From: Salinilacustrithrix sp034522155
Lineage (GTDB): Bacteria > Actinomycetota > Acidimicrobiia > Acidimicrobiales > Salinilacustritrichaceae
Assembly: GCA_034522155.1 (NCBI GenBank)
Contig: JAXHLP010000006.1
Location: forward strand, 496,001 to 560,000
Reading direction: 5' to 3'
DNA: 64,000 nt
Program-made: the position numbers and the translations under genes
Notes under the pieces: model-generated
Told to the model about the DNA's origin: nothing
Database searches by the model: none
The model's input: only the letters and a program-made list of their open reading frames with translations
Part shown: positions 40,675 through 48,539 of the stretch, in pieces
Layout: every line of letters starts with the position of its first letter
How positions within the stretch are numbered: the stretch's first letter is position 1

Positions 40675-41514
40675 TCAGACCCGCAGCAGGGGCTCCTGGC
40701 CCGACGCTGCTCGTGTCTCGACCTCGAGGTCGATCCGGGCGCGGTCGGGGTCCCCGCCCCACGACGGGCACCAGGCCCGGAACGAGCACCAGTCGCACAA
40801 CGCGGACGGCCGCGGTCGGAAGTCGTCGCGCGCGCAGGCGGTCTCGACCGCCGACCACACCGCGCCGAGTTTGCGCTCGAGCGCTCGCGTCGATTGCTCG
40901 CTGGGCTCGGCCATCACCGCCACGGGCTCGGCGAGGTGCAGGAGCTGGACCCGCACCGGACGGCGTCCGAAGAAGCGCTCGCACATCAACGAGTAGACGT
41001 GGACACCTTCCATCCGCGATCGGGCGTGCACGTCGGACGGGGACCGACCGGTCTTGTAGTCGGTCACGACCAGCTCGCCGTCGACCAGGTCGAGCCGGTC
41101 GATGATGCCGCGCAGGCGGAGATCGCCGAGCTCGACCTCGAGCTTCAGCTCGACCCCCATGGGGACGACGGCGCGTGGGTCCTCGAGCCGGAAGTAGTTG
41201 GCGACCAGGCGCCGGGCCTCGTCCACGACCTGCACCTCGGCGTCTCCGTCGAGCCCGAGACCGGCCCACTCGGGATCGTCGCGGTAGGCGGCCAGCGCGA
41301 CCTCGACGCAGTGGTCGGCGACGTCGGGGACTCGCTCGTGGGCCGGGAGGGTGAACAGGTGCTCGAGGGCGGCGTGGACGAGCGTTCCGCGCGACGTGGC
41401 CACCGTCGGGGCTTCGGGGAGCCGGTCGATCGAGGCGAAGCGGAACGCCAGCGCGCAGCTCGTGAAGCTCGACAGCTTGGACGGCGACAGCGACGTGGGG
41501 AGCGGAAGGCTCAT
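40675..41514 (-). CDS. RecB-like PD-(D/E)XK exonuclease with 4-Cys iron-sulfur site
   Basis: 279 residues. PD-(D/E)XK features: LSPSKLSSFTSCALAF at the start, TLVHAALEHLF near residue 45, LRGIIDRLDLVDGELVVTDY near 135, then KTGR (the D-Ex-K core). Cys in FTSCAL plus LCDWCSFRAWC near the end match the Fe-S staple of AddB/Cas4-type nucleases. It should process DNA ends. TAGCCT is 8 nt before ATG 41514. Followed closely by the PAP2 gene. Confidence 0.9.
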   Translation of the reverse strand: MSLPLPTSLSPSKLSSFTSCALAFRFASIDRLPEAPTVATSRGTLVHAALEHLFTLPAHERVPDVADHCVEVALAAYRDDPEWAGLGLDGDAEVQVVDEARRLVANYFRLEDPRAVVPMGVELKLEVELGDLRLRGIIDRLDLVDGELVVTDYKTGRSPSDVHARSRMEGVHVYSLMCERFFGRRPVRVQLLHLAEPVAVMAEPSEQSTRALERKLGAVWSAVETACARDDFRPRPSALCDWCSFRAWCPSWGGDPDRARIDLEVETRAASGQEPLLRV

Positions 41515-41545
41515 CTCCGACGAGGCTACGCCGGGGGTCCGACAG

Positions 41546-42409
41546 TCATCCGTGATCGTCGGGGTCCGGGTCCTCCAAGAAGGCACGGACCACCGCGGCG
41601 AAGCGCGCCGGATCCTCGAGCGGTCCGAAGTGCCCGAGTCCCTCGAAGCGGTGGAACGAACCCCTGGGCAGCTGCTCGGCGACCATCGGTGCCAGCTGGC
41701 CCGGCAGATCACCGTCGTCGCCGGCACACACCAGGACCGGGGAGCCCACGCCGCGAATGCGCTCGAACGCGCCGAGCTCCGGGCCCATCTCATAGGTCCG
41801 GGCCTCGTGCTCGGGATCGGCCTTGAGGACCACGCCCCCGTCGGGGTCCGGGCGGAGCCCGTGCCGCACATAGGCCTCGAGGACGTCGGGGCGCAGCCGT
41901 CCGAGCGTGGCCTTCGACGAGAACCGCTCGACGGCGGCCTCGATGCTGTCGAAGTGGGCGCGGCGACGCCGGGCCGCCTCGGCCATGGGGTTGGGCCCGG
42001 TGCTCGGGGTTGGCACCCCCTCCGTCGGCGCCGGAAAGACGATGGGCTCGAAGCAGACCAGCCGCTCGAAGGTCCCCGGCCGGGCGAGTTCGGCGACCAG
42101 GAGGGCGGCGCCCCCCTTCGAGTGGCCGACCGCCTGCACCTCGGACACCCCGAGTTCATCGATCACGGCGAGCACGTCGTCGGCGAAGCCCTTCCAGTCG
42201 AACCGGCCGTCGGCGGGGGGTGTGGAATCGCCGTATCCCCGGAAGTCGAGCGCCACGCAGCGACGGTCGGGAAACTCGGCCGCGACCGCGTCCCACACCC
42301 GGGCGTGGAACCCGGTGGCGTGACACAGCAGCAGCGGACGCATCGTGGTGTCGCCCCCGAGCTCGTGGACAGCCAGCTGCACGCCGTCGGTCGACTGCAC
42401 GGTTCGCAC
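41546..42409 (-). CDS. Alpha/beta hydrolase
   Basis: 287 residues with LLCHATGFHARVWDAVAAEF near 28 (oxyanion region), VALDFRGYGDSTPP near 50, the nucleophile elbow AVGHSKGGAALL near 93 (here GHSKG with Ser), an acid in LVCAGDDGDLPGQL near 230 and the His in FEGLGHFGPLED near 258. This triad suits esterases, epoxide hydrolase-like or C-C hydrolases. Start: GTG 42409 or the in-frame GTG 42400. Ends 32 bp before the nuclease start. Confidence 0.9.
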   Translation of the reverse strand: MRTVQSTDGVQLAVHELGGDTTMRPLLLCHATGFHARVWDAVAAEFPDRRCVALDFRGYGDSTPPADGRFDWKGFADDVLAVIDELGVSEVQAVGHSKGGAALLVAELARPGTFERLVCFEPIVFPAPTEGVPTPSTGPNPMAEAARRRRAHFDSIEAAVERFSSKATLGRLRPDVLEAYVRHGLRPDPDGGVVLKADPEHEARTYEMGPELGAFERIRGVGSPVLVCAGDDGDLPGQLAPMVAEQLPRGSFHRFEGLGHFGPLEDPARFAAVVRAFLEDPDPDDHG

Positions 42410-42472
42410 GGTCGCGAGCTTGGCAGCGCGCGGTCCCTGATCCCCAACGACGGAAGATATGGTCCGGCTCCG

Positions 42473-42907
42473 ATGGCCGAGCCCGACTTCAGCGCTGGTG
42501 CACGCGATCCGTACGACGTCGGCGCCGTGTCGACGGCGAACGCGGCGTTCTACGACGCCTTCGAACGGCGGGACCTCGACGCGATGTCCGACATCTGGGA
42601 ACACAGCGACCGCGTGAGCTGCGTCCACCCCGGCTGGTCGTACCTGCACGGCTGGGCCGCGGTGTCGGCGTCGTGGTTCGCGCTCTTCGACGGCCCCCAG
42701 CGGCTGCAGTTCATCGTCACCGACGAGCGGATCGAGATCGTCGGCGACCTGGCCTGGGTCACGTGCAACGAGAACCTCCTCGACACAGGAAACACCCAGG
42801 CGGTCGCGGCCACCAACCTGTTCGTCCGCTCGTCGGAGGGCTGGCGGCTGCTGCACCACCATGGCTCGCCGGTGTTGTCGCGCTCCCGGAGCGAAGGGGA
42901 GGCGTGA
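42473..42907 (+). CDS. SnoaL-like/nuclear-transport-factor-2-fold protein
   Basis: 144 residues with the NTF2-like cone: ANAAFYDAFERRDLDAMSDI, DRVSCVHPGWSYLHGWAAV near residue 52, ERIEIVGDLAWVTCNENLLD near 83, and ATNLFVRSSEGWRLLHHHGS near 112. The pattern matches SnoaL_3-type proteins (calcium/calmodulin kinase II association-like) of unknown ligand. TATGGT lies 9 nt before ATG 42473. The stop overlaps a GTG that opens a truncated frame. Confidence 0.88.
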   Translation: MAEPDFSAGARDPYDVGAVSTANAAFYDAFERRDLDAMSDIWEHSDRVSCVHPGWSYLHGWAAVSASWFALFDGPQRLQFIVTDERIEIVGDLAWVTCNENLLDTGNTQAVAATNLFVRSSEGWRLLHHHGSPVLSRSRSEGEA

Positions 42908-43005
42908 GCCGCTCGCGGTGGCGGGTCCCCCTGGTCGTCCTGGTCACGACGCTGGTGGCGACGGCGACCGCATGATGCTCCGAGTCCGAGGACGCGGCCG
43001 GCTCG
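42904..43005 (+). pseudogene. Decayed lipoprotein gene, stop codon at the expected cleavage site
   Basis: A GTG overlapping the previous stop begins a signal-peptide-like stretch SRSRWRVPLVVLVTTLVATA that ends at TGA (42973-42975). The next in-frame codons read CSESEDAAGSRA, a lipid-attachment-like Cys and acidic linker. If the TGA were GGA, the reading would be ATAGC, a plausible lipobox. The frame beyond about 43050 is not meaningful, so this is a remnant. Confidence 0.35.
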
Positions 43006-43053
43006 AGGGCGCGTCGGTCCAGACGTCTTGCTGCGTCCCATCGGTCGCTGGGT

Positions 43054-44193
43054 TCAGGACGGGTCGGGCCGGGGCTCCCGGGGCAGGCCGAGGATGCGTT
43101 CCCCGATGATGTTGCGCTGCACCTGCGACGTGCCGCCGCCGAACCAGCCCCCGGGCGCGGACAGGAACCCGGTCGCCTCGGCGCCCTCGAGCATGCCGTG
43201 GGCGCCGAGCAGGTCGAGCCGGAACTCGGCGAGATCGAAGACGTAGCTCGTCATCGCCAACTTGCCGAGCGACGAGTTGACCGATGCCATCGGGCCCTGT
43301 CGCTGCGACAGGGTGAGGTAGGCCTTGCCGCGGGCATAGAGGCGGACGAGACGGTCCCGCTCGACCGGCGTGAGCTCGCGGCCGTTGGCCGTGGCGAGGT
43401 CGCGGATGGACTCGAGGCGCCGGGCGATGGCCCGGCCCGTGCCGCCGATGAAACCCCGCTCGTTGGTGAGCGCGGACATGGCGATCGTCCAGCCCTGGCC
43501 CCGCTCCCCGAGCAGGGCGTCGGCCGGCAGTCGGACGTCGTCGAGGAACACCTCGTCGAACTCGGCTTCACCGGTCATCTGGCGCAGCGGGCGGGTCTCG
43601 ACGCCGGGCGTGTGCATGTCGACGAGGAAGAACGAGATGCCCTCGTGCTTCGGTGTCTTCTGGGATGGGGCAGCCGGTTCGGTGCGGGCGAGCAGGATCC
43701 CCCAGTCCGAGGCTCGCCCGCCCGAACACCAGACCTTCTGGCCCGAGACCACCCATTCGTCGCCGTCCAACGTCGCGAGGGTCGTGAGCCCGGCGAGATC
43801 CGAGCCGGCTTCCGGCTCGGAGAACAGCTGGCACCAGACCCGCTCGCCCTTCACGGTCGGCGGGAGGTGGGTGTGCTTCTGGTCGTCGGTGCCGAAGAGC
43901 TGGATTGCTCCGCCGGTGAGGACGAGGCCGACCATGTTGAGCACGGCCGGAACGCCCGCATCGGCGCACAGCTCACTCCAGGCCTGGTGGTGCTCGATGG
44001 TGAGGCCACGCCCGCCGAGCTCCTCGGGCCAGTGGATGCCGGCGAACCCGGCCGCGTGCATGCGCTGCTGCCACGCCATGCCCTGCTCGCGCCGCTCGGG
44101 CGGCATGATCGCCCCCCAGTCGGGCGGGGCGGTGGCCTGCTGCTCGGCCAGCCACGCCTCGGCCTCGGCCCGGAAGTCGTCGACACTGATCAT
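43054..44193 (-). CDS. Acyl-CoA dehydrogenase
   Basis: 379 residues. FAD/acyl-CoA motifs: WPEELGGRGLTIEHHQAWS near residue 55, VWCQLFSEPEAGSDLAGLTT near 118, VVSGQKVWCSGGRASDWGI near 147, and DEVFLDDVRLPADALLGERG near 210, with TSQVQRNIIGERILGLP at the end. The catalytic Glu position is not certain by eye. TACCGT lies exactly 7 nt before ATG 44193. Part of the CoA-metabolism set; substrate may be branched or cyclic. Confidence 0.93.
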   Translation of the reverse strand: MISVDDFRAEAEAWLAEQQATAPPDWGAIMPPERREQGMAWQQRMHAAGFAGIHWPEELGGRGLTIEHHQAWSELCADAGVPAVLNMVGLVLTGGAIQLFGTDDQKHTHLPPTVKGERVWCQLFSEPEAGSDLAGLTTLATLDGDEWVVSGQKVWCSGGRASDWGILLARTEPAAPSQKTPKHEGISFFLVDMHTPGVETRPLRQMTGEAEFDEVFLDDVRLPADALLGERGQGWTIAMSALTNERGFIGGTGRAIARRLESIRDLATANGRELTPVERDRLVRLYARGKAYLTLSQRQGPMASVNSSLGKLAMTSYVFDLAEFRLDLLGAHGMLEGAEATGFLSAPGGWFGGGTSQVQRNIIGERILGLPREPRPDPS

Positions 44194-44288
44194 CGGGCCG
44201 ACGGTAGCCAGGACGATCGTGGAAACGCACGTTGCCAGTTCCAGGATGCCCGGACGAGCGGTGACGCGGTCCTAGTCTCGAGCGCTCC

Positions 44289-45920
44289 ATGACGCGCTCG
44301 ATCCGACTCCGACCGTGGCAGCGCGACGCCCTCGAGCGCTTCCACGCGACGGTCGGCGCCGGCGGGCAGGCCGACTTCCTGGCCGTGGCGACGCCGGGAG
44401 CCGGCAAGACCACCTTCGCGCTCACCGCGGCCCGACACTGGCTGGCCGAACGCCACGACGCCCGTCTCGTCGTGGTCGCACCGACCCAGCACCTCAAGCG
44501 CCAGTGGGCGCAGGCGGCCGCCGCCTTCGACCTCGCCCTCGAACCGTTCTGGAACGGCGCGGATGCCCTCCCCGCCGACATGGACGGCGTCGTCACCACC
44601 TACCAGCAGGTGGCGTCGAGCCCGCGTGAGCTGGCGGCCATCGCCCGCACCGGCTTCGTGGTCTTCGACGAGATCCACCACGCCGCCGACGACCGGGCCT
44701 GGGGCGAGGGCCTGCGCGTCGCGTTCACCGACGCGGACGCCCGGCTCTCGCTGTCGGGGACGCCGTTCCGTTCCGACGCCACGCCGATCCCCTTCGTCAC
44801 CTACGAATACGAGGAGGCCGTGCCCGACTTCGAGTACGGCTACGGCGAGGCACTCACCGACGGCGGCGTCGTCCGACCCGTCCACTTCCCCCGCATCAAG
44901 GGGCAGATGGAGTGGGTCGGTGCCGACGGACAGCTCCACTCCCACGACTTCGACGACGAGCTCGACCGGATCCGGGCCAACCAGCGGCTGCGCACGGCTC
45001 TGTCGCCCGATGGCCAGTGGCTGGGCTCGGTGCTGGAGGACGCGCAGCGGAAGCTGGTCGAGCTGCGCCGGACCCAGCCCGATGCCGGTGGACTGGTGAT
45101 CTGCATGGACGTCGAGCACGCCCGCGCGATCGCCGACCTGCTCGAGCGGCGCTGGCGCGTCCGGCCCACCGTCGCGACCTCCGACGACCCGATGGCATCG
45201 GCCCGCATCGGGCGCTTCGCCGCCGGCAGCAACCCGTGGATCGTGGCTGTGCGCATGGTCTCCGAGGGTGTCGACATCCCGCGTCTGCGGGTCGGCGTGT
45301 TCGCCACCAACACGACGACGGAGCTGTTCTTCCGTCAGGCGCTGGGCCGCCTGGTGCGCTGGACGCGTGGACTGCGCACCCAGCGAGCGTGGATGTACAT
45401 CCCCGACGACCCGCGCCTGCGGCGATTGGCCGATGCCATCGCGGAACAACGACGGCACTCGCTGTGGAAGCGCCGACGGGCCGACGACGCCTGGGACTCC
45501 GAGCCTGCGGGGCTCGACGACCTGCCGACCGACGACGAGCAGCTCTCCCTGTTCCAGGCGATGTCGGCCGTGGCGACCGGGGTCGAGGGCGTCGACGGCG
45601 CCGACGACGACCTGGAGCTGGCCTGGGACGACGACGGCGACGAGTCGCTCGAGATCGACCTGCCGCCGCTCCAGCGGCGCCGGAGCGCCGCGGTGGTGGC
45701 CGACGGGGGCTCGGGATCTTCGCTCGCGGAGTCGAAGTCCAAGCTGCGCAAGGACAATGCCGCGCTCGTCCAGCACCTGGTGGCGGTCACCGGCCGTTCT
45801 CACCGTGAGGTGAACGGCGAGCTCAACCGGTTGTCCGGCGTGCGCAAGGTGACCGAGGCCACCACCCACCAGCTGCACCAGCGGCTCGTCGCCGGCGAGC
45901 AGTGGGTCCGACAGCTGTGA
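44289..45920 (+). CDS. DEAD/DEAH-box (superfamily II) helicase
   Basis: 543 residues. LRPWQRDALERF (residues 7-18), Walker A AVATPGAGKTTFALTAARHW near residue 33, VVAPTQHLKRQW, FVVFDEIHHAADD near 125 (DEIHH in place of DEAD), LSLSGTPFRSDATP near 155, VSEGVDIPRLRVGVFATNTT near 325 and QALGRLVRWTRG near 350 (motif VI-like). After residue about 430 it has an acidic linker and a small domain RSHREVNGELNRLSGV. Related to restriction-type or XPB-like helicases with unknown partner. ATG start; TAGTCT 10 nt upstream. Confidence 0.9.
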   Translation: MTRSIRLRPWQRDALERFHATVGAGGQADFLAVATPGAGKTTFALTAARHWLAERHDARLVVVAPTQHLKRQWAQAAAAFDLALEPFWNGADALPADMDGVVTTYQQVASSPRELAAIARTGFVVFDEIHHAADDRAWGEGLRVAFTDADARLSLSGTPFRSDATPIPFVTYEYEEAVPDFEYGYGEALTDGGVVRPVHFPRIKGQMEWVGADGQLHSHDFDDELDRIRANQRLRTALSPDGQWLGSVLEDAQRKLVELRRTQPDAGGLVICMDVEHARAIADLLERRWRVRPTVATSDDPMASARIGRFAAGSNPWIVAVRMVSEGVDIPRLRVGVFATNTTTELFFRQALGRLVRWTRGLRTQRAWMYIPDDPRLRRLADAIAEQRRHSLWKRRRADDAWDSEPAGLDDLPTDDEQLSLFQAMSAVATGVEGVDGADDDLELAWDDDGDESLEIDLPPLQRRRSAAVVADGGSGSSLAESKSKLRKDNAALVQHLVAVTGRSHREVNGELNRLSGVRKVTEATTHQLHQRLVAGEQWVRQL

Positions 45921-45952
45921 GGAGGCGAGCGATCGGTGCTGTCGTCAGCGGC

Positions 45953-46843
45953 TCATGAGAGGGCCTCGAGCGTGAGGCCGAGCTCCTCGTTGAGATTGGC
46001 CGGCACCTCGTAGCCCGCTTCGTCGCGGATCGTTCCGAGATTCTCGGCGATCGATTCCACCGACAGGTCGGTGTCGGTGAAGCCCGGGGTGACGCCGATG
46101 AACACGCGGGCCACGTGGCCGCCGCCGCAGGTGTAGATCTCGCCGGTGACGTCGCAGTCCTCGCTGGCCAGGTACACGGCGACCGGGGTGATGTACTCCG
46201 GGCCGAGCTGGTCGAAGAGCGGGCCGAGGATGTCCTCGGTCATCCGCGTGCCCGCCACCGGAGCGATGGCGTTGGCCTTGATGTCGTACTTCGCGCCCTC
46301 GACCGCGAGGACGTTGATCAGACCGACGAGGCCCATCTTGGCCGCGCCGTAGTTGCTCTGGCCGAAGTTGCCGAAGATCCCGGCACCCGATGCGGTGTTG
46401 ACGATCCGGCCGTAGCCCTGCTCCTTCATGTGCACGAAGGCGGGCTGGGTCACGTAGAAGGCGCCCTTGAGGTGGACGTCGAGCACCGGCTCGAGCTGCT
46501 CCGGCGTCATCTTGGCGAAGCTGGTGTCGCGCAGGATGCCGGCGTTGTTGATGACGACGTCGACCCGGCCCCAGGTGTCGATGGCGGTCTGGATGACGCT
46601 GGCGCCGCCCTCGGGGGTGGCGACCGAGGCGAAGTTGGCCACGGCCTCGCCGCCGGCCTCCTTGATCTCTTCGACCACCTGCTGGGCGGCCGAGTCGTCG
46701 TCGCCCACGCCGTCCACGGAGCCGCCGAGGTCGTTGACCACGACGAAGCCGCCCCGGCGGGCGATCTCGAGTGCGTGCGATCGGCCCAGCCCACCACCGG
46801 CACCGGTGATGACTGCGACCTTGCCGTCGAAGGAGAGGCTCAT
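45953..46843 (-). CDS. SDR, MFE-2/17-beta-HSD4-like 3-hydroxyacyl-CoA dehydrogenase
   Basis: 296 residues with TGAGGGLGRSHALEIARRGG near 13, VVVNDLGGSVDGVGDD near 35 (this NDLGG is typical of peroxisomal MFE-type SDRs), VINNAGILRDTSFAKMTPEQ near 92, NTASGAGIFGNFGQSNYGAA with Ser and Tyr, and KANAIAPVAGTRMTED near 180. Oxidises 3-hydroxyacyl-CoA with NAD. TAGCCT lies exactly 7 nt before ATG 46843. A close relative lies at 56350. Confidence 0.93.
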   Translation of the reverse strand: MSLSFDGKVAVITGAGGGLGRSHALEIARRGGFVVVNDLGGSVDGVGDDDSAAQQVVEEIKEAGGEAVANFASVATPEGGASVIQTAIDTWGRVDVVINNAGILRDTSFAKMTPEQLEPVLDVHLKGAFYVTQPAFVHMKEQGYGRIVNTASGAGIFGNFGQSNYGAAKMGLVGLINVLAVEGAKYDIKANAIAPVAGTRMTEDILGPLFDQLGPEYITPVAVYLASEDCDVTGEIYTCGGGHVARVFIGVTPGFTDTDLSVESIAENLGTIRDEAGYEVPANLNEELGLTLEALS

Positions 46844-46985
46844 ACCGGCGAGGCTAGGCAAGCACCCCCGCTCACGCCTCATCCGGAGTTCAACCGGCGT
46901 CCACGGGCTCGATGGCTGGTGACTGATTGGATGTGGACGTGGAAATGCACCGCATGCGGACACGCATCCCGTCGGGAGCCACCTG

Positions 46986-47408
46986 ATGGGCCACCCCCGC
47001 GACCGACCGGCCGTGCTGTTCCTCTGCGTGCACAACGCTGGTCGCTCGCAGATGGCCGCCGGTTGGCTGCGCCGCCTCGCCGGCGACCGCGTCGAGGTGC
47101 TCTCCGCCGGGTCGGCACCGGGAGACACCGTCAACCCCGTCGCGGTCGACGCCATGGGCGAGGTCGGCATCGACATCACCGGCCAGCATCCCCAGGTCTG
47201 GACCGAGGACATGGTGCGCAGCGTCGACGTCGTCGTCAGCATGGGATGTGGCGACGCGTGCCCCGTGCTGCCCGGCAAGCGCTACGAGGACTGGGAGCTC
47301 ACCGATCCGTCGGGTCAGCCGATCGAAGTGGTCCGGGTCGTGCGCGACGAGATCCGCGACCGGGTCGAGTCGCTGATCGCCGGCCTCGACCTCACCGCGG
47401 CGCCGTGA
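46986..47408 (+). CDS. arsC: Arsenate reductase / low-molecular-weight phosphatase-like
   Basis: 140 residues. The P-loop is LFLCVHNAGRSQMAAGWLRR with Cys-x5-Arg, followed by VLSAGSAPGDTVNPVAVDAM, the TGQHPQVWTEDMV helix and VVVSMGCGDACPVLPGKRYE with the paired cysteines used by thioredoxin-coupled ArsC, then EDWELTDPSGQP. It reduces arsenate via cysteine relay. The ATG overlaps the stop of a 13-codon frame (46945-46986), a possible leader peptide. Confidence 0.93.
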   Translation: MGHPRDRPAVLFLCVHNAGRSQMAAGWLRRLAGDRVEVLSAGSAPGDTVNPVAVDAMGEVGIDITGQHPQVWTEDMVRSVDVVVSMGCGDACPVLPGKRYEDWELTDPSGQPIEVVRVVRDEIRDRVESLIAGLDLTAAP

Positions 47409-47449
47409 GCCGGTCGACGTGTCCGATCCTGCGGTGACGGTGGCCGACG

Positions 47450-47476
47450 AGGTGGTCGTCCCCCACGAGACCACCT
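47450..47476. terminator. Stem-loop after arsC
   Basis: AGGTGGTC (47450-47457) pairs with GACCACCT (47469-47476) around an 11-nt C-rich loop, 42 bp after the arsC stop and before the next gene. No T-run. It may act as a Rho-assisted or pausing terminator. Confidence 0.4.
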
Positions 47477-47502
47477 GACCGCGGACCCGCCAGGATGGAG
47501 CC

Positions 47503-47952
47503 GTGGTGCTCACGTCCCGGATCGTCCGACGGCTGCGTCCGGTGCTGACCGTGCTGGGCCTGGTGTTCCTCGCGATCCAACTCGTCCCGTACGGCTGGAC
47601 CCATTCGAATCCGCCCATCACCGACCCCGTTCGCTGGGATTCGCCCCAGGTCGAGTCGGTCGTACGGGCAGCGTGCTACGACTGCCACAGCAACGAGACC
47701 GACTGGCCGGTGTACGCCTACGTCGCACCCATGTCGTGGCTGGTGCGAAGCGACGTCGAATCGGGCCGAGACGAGCTCAACTTCTCGGAGTGGGATGATT
47801 TCGACTCCGAGGCCGACGACGCGGCCGAGGAGGTCATCGTCGGCTCGATGCCGCCGAGGGAGTACACGCTCCTGCATCCCGACGCGCAGCTGAACAACGT
47901 CGAGAAGCGCCTCCTGATCGACGCGTTCGCGCAGCTCGACGAACGCGACTGA
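47503..47952 (+). CDS. Heme-binding-domain membrane protein
   Basis: 149 residues: one N-terminal helix (LTVLGLVFLAIQLVPYG), then the Haem_bd signature ACYDCHSNETDWPVYAYVAP near residue 58 with a CxxCH site, MSWLVRSDVESGRDELNFSEW and GSMPPREYTLLHPDAQLN. The protein should be exported with a covalently bound heme, in periplasm-like space. GTG 47503 (or GTG 47506). Confidence 0.92.
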   Translation: MVLTSRIVRRLRPVLTVLGLVFLAIQLVPYGWTHSNPPITDPVRWDSPQVESVVRAACYDCHSNETDWPVYAYVAPMSWLVRSDVESGRDELNFSEWDDFDSEADDAAEEVIVGSMPPREYTLLHPDAQLNNVEKRLLIDAFAQLDERD

Positions 47953-47980
47953 GACCGGGCGTACCTCTACCGTCGGCCGG

Positions 47981-48538
47981 ATGGAGTCGTTGCTGGCCGC
48001 GCTCGGCCTGGTGTTCGTCGCCGAGCTGGGGGACAAGACCCAGCTCGTGGCGCTCGGGCTCGGCGCCCGGCACCGGCTCGCACCCGTCCTGGCGGGGGTG
48101 GGACTGGCCTACGCGGCCACGAATCTGCTCTCGGTCGTCGTCGGTGGACTGCTCGGTGCCGCGCTGCCGACCCGGGCCATCGGCCTGGGTGGCGGGGTCC
48201 TCTTCCTGGCCTTCGCGGCCTGGAACCTGCGGCCCGACGGCGACCACGATGGCGTCGAGGACGAGGGCGTCGATGCTCGCGCCGTCCTGTCCGTGGCCGG
48301 TGCGATGTTCGTGGCCGAGCTCGGCGACAAGACGATGCTGGCCACCGCGACGCTCGCCGCGCAGGGAATCCCGGTGCTCGTCTGGATCGGCGCCACGATC
48401 GGGATCACGCTGAGCGGCTTCGCCGGCGTGGCCGTCGGTCGCGCTGCCGGCGTGCGACTGCCGGAGCGGGCGATCCGGATCGGGTCGTCGGTGCTGTTCG
48501 CAGCGTTCGGCGTGGCGCTGATCGCCACGAACCTCTGA
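47981..48538 (+). CDS. TMEM165/GDT1-family cation transporter
   Basis: 185 residues with the two family repeats: FVAELGDKTQLVALGLG near residue 12 and FVAELGDKTMLATATLAAQG near 110, each E-x-G-D-K-T/S motif in a membrane helix. Six helices are expected. Members move Mn2+/Ca2+ against H+. TACCGT lies exactly 7 nt before ATG 47981. Confidence 0.93.
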   Translation: MESLLAALGLVFVAELGDKTQLVALGLGARHRLAPVLAGVGLAYAATNLLSVVVGGLLGAALPTRAIGLGGGVLFLAFAAWNLRPDGDHDGVEDEGVDARAVLSVAGAMFVAELGDKTMLATATLAAQGIPVLVWIGATIGITLSGFAGVAVGRAAGVRLPERAIRIGSSVLFAAFGVALIATNL

Positions 48539-48539
48539 T

